This document shows, in pieces, positions 23,656 through 31,100 of a stretch of DNA of 34,287 nt. The notes under the pieces were generated by a model that saw only the letters and a list, made by a program, of their open reading frames with translations, had not been told where the DNA came from and did no database searches. The DNA comes from Candidatus Poseidonia sp. (GTDB lineage Archaea > Thermoplasmatota > Poseidoniia > Poseidoniales > Poseidoniaceae). Every line of letters starts with the position of its first letter. Within the stretch, counting starts at the first letter, position 1. The stretch spans positions 70,207 through 104,493 of the forward strand of contig JAKMEE010000014.1 in assembly GCA_022426155.1 (NCBI GenBank), written 5' to 3'. The position numbers and the translations under genes were made by a program.

Positions 23656-24738
23656 TCAATCCACCGATGAAGAGTTGGACAAAGATTGTTCGAAGAAACC
23701 AACTAATTTTTCCTCGTACAAATCGGGTTGGGTCAGCATCAAAGTGATGTGCGAAAGAACACCTGCTTGACCGCTATCATCATGTGCAATGGAGGAGTTT
23801 TCGAACCAGCACTCGACATAACCGTCGTTTTCAACATTAGAAGTTGCCGCACCACAAAGGCTTTTGCCATGGTGAATTTTTATCCGTACATCATCGTTTG
23901 ACTGGGTGATAAACATCGAACGGTTGCCAATGTTAACCCCTGCCGAAAGTGGTTCGTGTTTGACGAGATTATCTCCTGATTGTAATTTCCCAGCGAAGAT
24001 GCTCGCGTCTTTGAGAAAGAGAGGGAATCCTCCGAATTCAAGTTCTTCCTGAATGATGAGGTCCATGGAAGAAAATGATGAATCTAGGAATATTGCCTGG
24101 AGGTCTGGCTCCTGATCAAAAGCGATGGCAACGGCTCCAGCGCCAAGTGAAATTCCCACTGCACCGATGGATTGGGGGGGTACGTCATGCGATGTTTGAA
24201 TCCATTGCCAAACGGCGAGAACGTCTCGGTATTCTCGTTGCCCTGCAGAGACTAATCCATCTTCAACAGAACTTTCTCCATGATCACGCATGTCAAACAG
24301 CACGACATTGAAGTCCGCTTGATGGAGCATAGCGGCTGGTAAGAGAACTTCATGATTGGCCTTGCACGAACGTATGCCATGAGCAAAAATGACCCATGGG
24401 CGTGATTCATTCGCCTCCATCACCCATGCTGACAGAGTAATCGGCTCATCGGGTACGTCAATAGTCACATTCTTCCATTCATTGAACCAATAGTGAGACA
24501 TTGATGTTTCATCTTTTGCAATTGTGTCGTTTTCATGGTACAACCCCTCTTCCAGTTTTTCATCCCAGAGGTGGGATGAAAATTTGTCGGGGGTGTTGTA
24601 TTTTGAATGACCTGAGCAATCGGGATTGGTTGCAGCGGCTTGTTCGTACACCAAACTTCCAAGTTGGTAATACACCAAAGGTGCGCTGGAGATCAGAATG
24701 ATCAAAATGGCTGGAATGCTTCGTTTCATCAGACTCAT
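23656..24738 (-). CDS. Membrane-anchored alpha/beta hydrolase, extracytoplasmic
   Basis: In this 360-residue protein residues 4-25 (MKRSIPAILIILISSAPLVYY) form a signal anchor; the rest should lie outside the cytoplasm. The alpha/beta-hydrolase core is clear: WVIFAHGIRSCK (oxyanion strand), VVLFDMRDHGES, and nucleophile elbow GISLGAG (G-x-S-x-G). IFLDSSFSSMD follows, then FITQSNDDVRI with the probable acid, and a candidate catalytic His in VLSHITLML near residue 335. Several cysteines (CSGH, CGAATS, ECWF) could make disulfides. The substrate is unknown; peptidase, esterase and acyl-hydrolase roles are all possible. ATG 24738 overlaps the decarboxylase stop by four bases (ATGA) and has GGAGGAAG eight bases upstream, which decides against the longer open frame that reaches 24999 inside the previous gene. 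Confidence 0.82.
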   Translation of the reverse strand: MSLMKRSIPAILIILISSAPLVYYQLGSLVYEQAAATNPDCSGHSKYNTPDKFSSHLWDEKLEEGLYHENDTIAKDETSMSHYWFNEWKNVTIDVPDEPITLSAWVMEANESRPWVIFAHGIRSCKANHEVLLPAAMLHQADFNVVLFDMRDHGESSVEDGLVSAGQREYRDVLAVWQWIQTSHDVPPQSIGAVGISLGAGAVAIAFDQEPDLQAIFLDSSFSSMDLIIQEELEFGGFPLFLKDASIFAGKLQSGDNLVKHEPLSAGVNIGNRSMFITQSNDDVRIKIHHGKSLCGAATSNVENDGYVECWFENSSIAHDDSGQAGVLSHITLMLTQPDLYEEKLVGFFEQSLSNSSSVD

Positions 24739-25598
24739 GCTTCTTCCTCCGAACTCAAAGGGTGGAACAACACCGTTGTACCTGCTTGAACAAACATTCC
24801 TTTTGGATACGACGGATGGTTTTCCTCTGCAGAGACCAATTGTGTGCTGTATTGTTGCGCGGGGGCGCGGACATCGACCCGTGAACCAAGTCGAATCATC
24901 CCAACCCTTTGACCTCGACGTACTTGGGCACCTTCTGGCAAGTAAGGTACCACAGTGCGAGCCAGGAATCCAGCGATTTGCATCATCTCGATTCGGCACC
25001 CATCATCAAGTTGGAACACGGTTCGCACCCGTTCATTGTACTGGCTCTCTTTCTTGAATGCAAACCGATGGGGGCCTCTGCGTAGCCCTTTACCAGTTCT
25101 CAACTCCATTCGTTCAATCACCCCTGCAGCTGGCGCCCGGTTAACGTGAACATCGAGAGGCGACATGAAGATCGCCACTCGAATAACATCCGTTGATTGT
25201 TCATCGCCTACTGGAACTGGTTCAAAGCGCTGTTCGGTCTCAAATGAAAGGGGGTCTTCAAGGGGGGCGGGGTGCCAATCACCTGAAGATGGTTCAGCTT
25301 GAAGTTCTGTCTTCTCAAACTCAATTCGAGATGGGCGCCGAGCGATGGCTCGTTCCCTTTGGACGAACATCACATGGCCGTCTGCTGGTGAAACAAGAAG
25401 GCCTAGGCTGGAAGGGATCGGACGATCTGGGTCCCGCCAAAAATTCGCCAGAAAGGCTGCACTCATCAGACAGAGGATACCAAACATGGGCACCAAACCA
25501 GCAACAGGACTGACAAGAGACCCCACAATCAGGGCACTGACACCCATCACGCTCATGGTAAGAACTGGGCCGTGGCCACCGTGGGCCAACCCGGACAT
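24735..25598 (-). CDS. Archaetidylserine/phosphatidylserine decarboxylase proenzyme
   Basis: The enzyme removes CO2 from the serine headgroup of a phospholipid (archaetidylserine in archaea) to give the ethanolamine form, using a pyruvoyl group made by self-cleavage. In 287 residues there are N-terminal membrane segments (about 11-55), LVSPADGHV (family SPADG) at 69-75, FMSPLDVHVNRAPAAG at 145-159 with a catalytic His, NERVRT, and the cleavage site G238-S239 in MIRLGSRVDV. Archaeal and short bacterial forms use this GS motif instead of LGST. The segment of about 50 residues between SPADG and the FMSPLDVH strand is longer than I expect for the family and rich in Glu and Pro. ATG 25598 follows GGTGAT. 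It is coupled to the hydrolase by ATGA, and the coiled-coil gene ends eight bases upstream. Confidence 0.88.
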   Translation of the reverse strand: MSGLAHGGHGPVLTMSVMGVSALIVGSLVSPVAGLVPMFGILCLMSAAFLANFWRDPDRPIPSSLGLLVSPADGHVMFVQRERAIARRPSRIEFEKTELQAEPSSGDWHPAPLEDPLSFETEQRFEPVPVGDEQSTDVIRVAIFMSPLDVHVNRAPAAGVIERMELRTGKGLRRGPHRFAFKKESQYNERVRTVFQLDDGCRIEMMQIAGFLARTVVPYLPEGAQVRRGQRVGMIRLGSRVDVRAPAQQYSTQLVSAEENHPSYPKGMFVQAGTTVLFHPLSSEEEA

Positions 25599-25606
25599 TG
25601 AATCAC

Positions 25607-26389
25607 CTACTGGTCAGACCATGGGTCTGATTCGTCGCCCCAATCTTCTGCTGGGGCTTCTTCGGATTCGGATTCTTCAGCGGCTTCCTCAGCAACTTCC
25701 TCGGCTGCTTCCTCGGCAACCTCCTCGGCGGCTTCCTCGGCAACTTCTTCAGCTTCAACAACCTCAACGGATGCCGTAGCTTCGTCAAGCTTGGTTGCCT
25801 CTTCTTCCTCTTCACTCGCTTCTTGTGTGCGTGCTTCAACGAGTTCGTCCATTCGGTCAGTGAAAGCGCGAGACATGTGTTGAGATTTACGCTCGGTCTC
25901 AACAGCACGCTCAATCATCTCATAACGTTCCTTGATGGCTTTGTTCAGGTCTTCGAAGATTTGCATATGAGCCACATACCAATCATCTCTAGCCTTCATT
26001 TCTGTAACGGCCAAACGAAGATCGTTGTCCAATTCTTCTGCGATGCCGAACACCTTTCCAAGGCGATCTTTCTCACGAGAGTATTTTTCTTCCATCTTGT
26101 CCAATTCAGGTTCAAGATGTTCGACTCTCTTGCCAGCCTTGGTGGCTTTCATTTCCAATTCACGGACGCGTACGTCCTTCTCGGCGATGATGGATTCCAA
26201 TGACTCTTTTTCGATTTCTCGGTCGATGATTTCCTTCTCAAGGACTTCAATTTCTGCACGTGCATCCACCAAATCCTTCTCTTGCGTTTCATACGCAGCG
26301 AACAATTTTTGCAAACGGTCTGTTTCGGTTGAAAGGGCTTCTTGCAACTCTTTGATTTGAACTTCTGGCGTGATGGTTCCTTCAGTCAT
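25607..26389 (-). CDS. Acidic coiled-coil protein with AEE repeat tail
   Basis: This 260-residue protein is nearly all helix. Residues about 10-180 show heptad-like coiled coil (LQKLFAAYETQEKDLVDA, IEVLEKEIIDREIEKESLE), then ERYEMIERAVETERKS. The C-terminal 75 residues are extremely acidic, with three copies of EEVAEEAA and the ending DWGDESDPWSDQ. No enzyme motif is present. ATG 26389 is chosen because GGGTGAG lies five bases upstream. The frame extends to 26497, but those residues are low-complexity and overlap the preceding gene. It is the second gene in the run after proline iminopeptidase and precedes the lipid decarboxylase by eight bases. A structural or scaffolding role, perhaps in chromosome or envelope organisation, is only a guess. 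Confidence 0.75.
   Translation of the reverse strand: MTEGTITPEVQIKELQEALSTETDRLQKLFAAYETQEKDLVDARAEIEVLEKEIIDREIEKESLESIIAEKDVRVRELEMKATKAGKRVEHLEPELDKMEEKYSREKDRLGKVFGIAEELDNDLRLAVTEMKARDDWYVAHMQIFEDLNKAIKERYEMIERAVETERKSQHMSRAFTDRMDELVEARTQEASEEEEEATKLDEATASVEVVEAEEVAEEAAEEVAEEAAEEVAEEAAEESESEEAPAEDWGDESDPWSDQ
25675..25752 (-). repeat. Three tandem 24-base units encoding EEVAEEAA
   Basis: Within the coiled-coil gene, about 78 bases are built from GAGG/GCTGAGGAA-type units. They encode EEVAEEAA three times, with small synonymous differences between copies (for example gtt versus gct contexts). The copies are close enough for slippage, so length may vary between strains. Confidence 0.8.
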
Positions 26390-26399
26390 CTTCTCACCC

Positions 26400-26438
26400 G
26401 GAGGGAAGCCTCCATACTCCCCGAGTCCCCTCCTCCCT
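26400..26438 (-). promoter_or_regulatory. G-rich leader with short hairpin before the coiled-coil gene
   Basis: On the minus strand, GGAGG-CTTC-CCTCC (26400-26413) can fold as a tight hairpin. Just upstream lies a G-rich stretch (GGGAGGAGGGGACTCGGGG, about 26420-26438). Both lie between the proline iminopeptidase gene and the GGGTGAG ribosome site of the coiled-coil gene. They may affect its translation. There is no TATA-like element in this gap. Confidence 0.35.
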
Positions 26439-26467
26439 ATCAAGCCGACGCTTGAAAGCGCTCTGTC

Positions 26468-26504
26468 ATGCCGCTTCAGAGAATGCTTCATTGACAAGCG
26501 GCAT
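26468..26504 (-). repeat. 9-bp inverted repeat spanning the proline iminopeptidase stop codon
   Basis: ATGCCGCTT at 26468-26476 pairs perfectly with AAGCGGCAT at 26496-26504 across a 19-base loop. The iminopeptidase stop (26488-26490) lies inside the loop. No T-run follows on the minus strand, so it is not a standard terminator. It may be an RNA stability or processing hairpin. Confidence 0.55.
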
Positions 26505-27453
26505 CGGTGATGCCAACCAATTCTCGAGCGATGCTCACTTCGCCCATGGAGTGGCCAGCGTCAGGAACAATGATCAGGCGGCTTGATGGCATAGCCTGGT
26601 GGAGTTCCCAAGCACTGCGCGCAGGGCAAACTACATCATAGCGCCCTTGAACGATGGCGGTTGGAATTGATTGGATGCGGTCGGTATTGTTCAAGATATG
26701 AGCCTCTTCCAAGAAAATAGCATTGATGAAATAATGGCATTCGATTCGTGCAAATGCCACCGCGAAATCAAGGTCTTCTGCCTTTTCAAGATAGGATGGA
26801 TCTGGGAATAATCGGCTGGTTGCCATTTCCCATCGAGTCCACTCCTTGGCGGCAGCCCGTCGGACATCCGCATCATCACTGGTGAGTCGACGGTAATACG
26901 CACCGATCAGGTCTTCTTGTTCTGCAACAGGGATGTGTTCGCGGTAGGGTTCGAAAGCATCTGGGAAAATGTGGCTAGCTCCGTCTTGGTAAAACCATCG
27001 AAGTTCGCTTTTTCTACACATGAAAATGCCTCGGAGCATCAAACTGAGAACTCGCTCAGGATACTCTTGGGCGTACACCAAAGAAAGAGTCGACCCCCAC
27101 GAGCCGCCAAAAACATGCCATTGCTCAACATTGAAATGCGTACGGAGTGCCTCGATATCGCCAACAAGGGCTTGAGTTGTGTTCTCTCGGAGTTCGGCGT
27201 GGGGTGTGGATGAGCCACAGCCACGTTGATCGAATTGAATGATGTTATACACTTCAGGATTGAAGTATTGACGATAGGATGGTTGCCCGCCACCTCCCGG
27301 GCCACCATGTATAACAATCACAGGTACGCCTTCAGAATTTCCAGATTTCTCCCATGCGATAGTGTGGATTTCAGAGACCTCAAGTCGTCCACTATCATAG
27401 GGTTCAATCAAGGGATAGAGGACATCTTGGAGCGTGGTTGTGGCATCCAGCAT
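26488..27453 (-). CDS. pip: Proline iminopeptidase (S33 family)
   Basis: The enzyme releases N-terminal proline from peptides in the cytosol. At 321 residues it has the usual length. The S33 hallmarks are clear: IVIHGGPGGGGQPS (oxyanion loop), IIQFDQRGCGSSTPH, and nucleophile elbow GGSWGSTLSL. LMLRGIFMCRKSELRWFYQDGASHIFPDAF is typical of the cap, and the C-terminus has GRYDVVCP (catalytic Asp) and PDAGHSM (catalytic His). The triad is complete. No signal peptide is present. ATG 27453 is the only in-frame ATG after an upstream TGA, and no clear Shine-Dalgarno precedes it. It is the first gene of the eight-gene minus-strand run and faces the methyltransferase gene divergently, with a short GC-rich gap (27454-27530) lacking an obvious TATA box. 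Confidence 0.93.
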   Translation of the reverse strand: MLDATTTLQDVLYPLIEPYDSGRLEVSEIHTIAWEKSGNSEGVPVIVIHGGPGGGGQPSYRQYFNPEVYNIIQFDQRGCGSSTPHAELRENTTQALVGDIEALRTHFNVEQWHVFGGSWGSTLSLVYAQEYPERVLSLMLRGIFMCRKSELRWFYQDGASHIFPDAFEPYREHIPVAEQEDLIGAYYRRLTSDDADVRRAAAKEWTRWEMATSRLFPDPSYLEKAEDLDFAVAFARIECHYFINAIFLEEAHILNNTDRIQSIPTAIVQGRYDVVCPARSAWELHQAMPSSRLIIVPDAGHSMGEVSIARELVGITDAACQ

Positions 27454-27530
27454 GCATCGTCCAAGCGGCGGAGAAACATCTTCCTTTCGTCAGGGTCATC
27501 TTCATGGACGGGGTAGGAATCCACAGCATC

Positions 27531-28160
27531 ATGAATCAACGGGCAGCGGTCGATGTTTTTGGCGAATGGGCTGAAAGTGGAAGGGATGAAGGGATGGAGC
27601 GTGGACATTCACAAAGCGTCGAAGCCATGTTGGAACTCGTTTTACAGAAGGTCGAACACTCGTTCACCGCTATTGACATCGGATGTGGGAATGGGTGGGT
27701 TGTTCGTCGACTTCAAGCAATGGAAAGGTGCATATCGGCCAGCGGTATTGATGGGGCGGCACCGATGATTGCAAAAGCAAAATCTCTTGACCCTGATGGA
27801 GAATACAGCCTGGGACAACTACCTGATTGGAGTCCACAAAACGCCGTCGACCTCATCCATAGCATGGAATGTCTCTACTACTTACATGAACCAATGGCTT
27901 TCCTCCAAACCATGTATTCCGAGTGGCTCAACCCCGGTGGTTGGGCTGTTCTTGGAATGGATCACTACCTTGAAAACCCATCAAGTCACGATTGGCCCGA
28001 ATCCCTCAATGTGCACATGAGTACACAGTCCATCGAGGAATGGAAGCAGGGATTGGCCCATGCTGGCTTCACTAAAATACAACACTTTCAAGTCGGGGAA
28101 AAGGAAGACTGGGAGGGAACTCTGGTCCTTCTCGCTCACAAACCCTTCACTCAGGAATAA
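27531..28160 (+). CDS. Class I SAM-dependent methyltransferase, substrate unknown
   Basis: In this 209-residue protein the Rossmann-fold methyltransferase motifs are present: AIDIGCGNGWVVRRL (motif I, SAM-binding glycines), SGIDGAAPMIAKAKSL (motif II acidic residue), YSLGQLPDW, DLIHSMECLYYLHEP (motif IV region), and LNPGGWAVLGMDHY (motif VI-like). It resembles small-molecule methyltransferases rather than RNA or DNA types, and no base-specific catalytic motif is visible. ATG 27531 is preferred, with GGTAGGA upstream. ATG 27504 is possible, and a frame open to 27438 would overlap the divergent pip gene. Its last 14 bases overlap the convergent 3' end of the helicase gene. The function in context is unclear. 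Confidence 0.8.
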   Translation: MNQRAAVDVFGEWAESGRDEGMERGHSQSVEAMLELVLQKVEHSFTAIDIGCGNGWVVRRLQAMERCISASGIDGAAPMIAKAKSLDPDGEYSLGQLPDWSPQNAVDLIHSMECLYYLHEPMAFLQTMYSEWLNPGGWAVLGMDHYLENPSSHDWPESLNVHMSTQSIEEWKQGLAHAGFTKIQHFQVGEKEDWEGTLVLLAHKPFTQE

Positions 28161-31100
28161 ATCCGAGAGGTTCACCTGCTGGAGCGCACCGTCGTACGTC
28201 GCCCATGTAAAAGGGACATGTTTGACACAATGCCGAAGCCGCAGGAAGCCGTGGAGGTTCGTCGGCCCCTTCCTGTGCAACATGCAACAAAGCTCGCCAC
28301 TCAAGGTCAGCGTTCAAGTCATCCTTAGCATCCTTGAAATCGTCGCTTCCAAGGTTCAACATTCTTCCATTTGCTCCAAGAAGAAGAGCAGGCGGGAGAA
28401 CAATTCGTTGCTCATGGTCAGGTTTGTTAGCCTCAATCGCCTCCAACACCATTGAATACAGCGTCAATTGGAGTCGATGGGCGTGAAGAATGGCTTGTTC
28501 TTCGTCACTTTGGTGAGAGGGGTCCGTGAGTTCTGGTGGATTCTTTTGGAGGGTATGCCCATGGTCGGGAGAGGTTGAGTTGAACGGGTGGAGGCACCCT
28601 CGTGTCTTTAGATCAACAACTTGCAAGTATCCTTGCCCATCGTCATCAGCAAGGGCCAAAACCAAATCAGCCCTTCCATTAAACTTCATGAAAACACGTT
28701 CAATGATGGCTTTTGGCAGAGGGCCTCGGGGCGTGAACCCGTGACGTACGTGGTCAACGAGGTCAATCGCGTGAGTGTAAGAGAAGGGTAATTCGGTACG
28801 AACTGCCTCAACTGAGTATCCGTGACGGTGCTCCCCTGCCACCCATTGACCCAGCAATCCACGATCGATTAATTCGCTTAACTGATGAAGTCGTTCAGCC
28901 CAAGCATCATACATTGGATGCTCACCTTCTTCAACGCCAAATTCACTCAAGACCTGAGTAACTGTACCAGACTGAGCCAATATCCCTTCATTTTCATGTT
29001 GCCAATCTCGAGAGAGTGGGGGGGTTGAATCTTGTTGATTGCGAGGGTTTCTCAATCCAATCTCAAGGACGCGATGCATCATCAATCCGAACGTCGTTGG
29101 AGTTGGCCAGGTCTTCATTGATTCATCATCGGGAGTTGATGGTACAAGGTTGAATGGTTCAGTTGGCCAACCTTTTGCATGTTCGAGCCAATATTTTCTC
29201 TTGCATTCATGGGTTGCGTCGAGGTGATGTGCTGCACCTGAAAGATTCTCTGAAAGACGAAGCGGATTATGTGGTGCCTCGGGTTGACCCGATGGTTCTG
29301 CCAAAAGGTCCTGCTGCATCATTCGCAACCGCTGTTGAGGCGAGGGGGGAGTCTCCTGGTGGAAACAATCAGGGTGGTGATACAATCGAAGTCCGGAAAG
29401 TCCTTCCTCCCCGAGTTGACCGTTTTCCAAGAGCTGATGTGGATTCAGAGGCTGCTCTGTTTTTGCTGGAACAAAGGGTGGCAATTCTTCCATTGTCAAA
29501 TCGTCTTGGCTGAGCCATGGAGAGGTGACGTCTCCAGCACGCCAAGAGGCGCGACGAATTCCTTCGACAAGCATACGTCCCATACTCCGGGGATCGGGTT
29601 GAAGTTTGACTGAAAGCGCCCCACTTTCTGCGTCAAAGGTTGACGTGTTTCCAGGGCTACCTGTTACGATCAACCGGTCTTTGACCCGAGTGAGGGCCAC
29701 GTAGAATTTGCGGCGTAATTCGGCTTTATCCTGGGCTTTGTTCATCTGACTTGCGAAGGACCACAAACCATCCATTGGCCGGTCTTGACCCAACCAAGGT
29801 TGGATACGACCTGCGACGACTTGAGGTGTGACCAACACGTTATCTTTTACTGAATTTGAAGCATCAGATTTTCCAGCGTTGAACAGCCCTGCTGCAATGA
29901 CAACGGGCGCCTGGAGGCCTTTGGCGCCGTGAATGGTCATGATTTGAACTGCTTCACTCCCAATCTTTGTGATGGCTTTCGGACCATCTTTCTCCAAACT
30001 GCGTAATTCCATCATTCGATGATGAATTGCCGCGACATCATGTCCAACTTCAACGCCAATGGATTGAACCATAGCGCACCAAGATTCTGCATGTTGGCGA
30101 TGAGAATCCTCGGGATAAGCAATCAACAGGTCCGAGTGGTCGAGCATCGCATCGAACACATCGTAAATCGCCCCCCAAGATGCCAGTTGCTCAAGATGGC
30201 CTAACAGTGCTGCTACACCCTCACTTGGAGCATGATTGCGCAAGAGAGTCAGCATTGATTGGCCGCCATCTGTATCATGGAAGGTAGCATGAACCTGAGT
30301 TTCCGTCATTCCAACCACAGGAGAACGAGCCAATTCAATGCCAGCGGTTGAATTGGTTGATTGAGCCAAGACCCCCAGCATGGCCATGAGTGGTTGAACG
30401 GTGGGCTGCATCAACAGCAATCCCTGTCGGTCTGCCATTACAGGGATGTTCCGAGCCCGTAAACGGGTGAGCAAGTCGGGAAGATGTGTTCGCGAATTGA
30501 TGAGAATCATGACATCTTCTGGACGTACAGGTGAACCCGTCTCTTCCACCGAATGCCACTGTCCTTCTTCCGAGTTCCATACTTGCGTAGCGCTGTGCTG
30601 GAACAGCGCATCTAGTCTTGCAGCAATCAGTTCATGTTCGAGATGCACAGGTGATGTGTTTGGGTCTTGAAAAGGATTGATCGGGACGTCCAAATCGAGT
30701 GAAACGGGTTCCAACTCGCCTTGAATGGGCAGCAACCATTCCAACAAACCACCTTGATCGGTTTGTCGAGCGGGACGTAATCGTTGAGGTTCAGCGTGCC
30801 AATCGCCCGGTAATTCATGATAACGTTCATCGAAAACTTCATCAAAAATATCGTTCATTGTTTCCATCAAATCATGACGTGTACGATGGTTGGATGTGAG
30901 GTCAATATGACCCTCACGTCTTCGCTGCAATCGCTCACCTGTGATGGTAATTGTTTCCTCGCCGTCTTCTGCTCCAAGCGGTACAAAGGTGTGAGGTGCT
31001 GAAATTTCGCCATCGTGTTCGTTGGAGTATGAACCATGTTCCCCGCCCGCCCCAACTGGGCGAGGGTCGCGACCATGGTCATCTTCACGGAGATGGTTGA

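Noticed and set aside
23656-24999. Longer start for the exported hydrolase reaching back to 24999
   Set aside because: The extra 87 residues overlap the decarboxylase gene and look like an out-of-frame reading; the signal anchor and Shine-Dalgarno lie at 24738.
25603-25914. 103-codon Lys/Arg/Pro-rich minus-strand frame overlapping the coiled-coil gene
   Set aside because: It is a frame-shifted reading of the EEVAEEAA repeat DNA.
26417-26438. G-quadruplex in the coiled-coil leader
   Set aside because: One of the four G runs is only two bases long, so a stable three-layer quadruplex is not supported.
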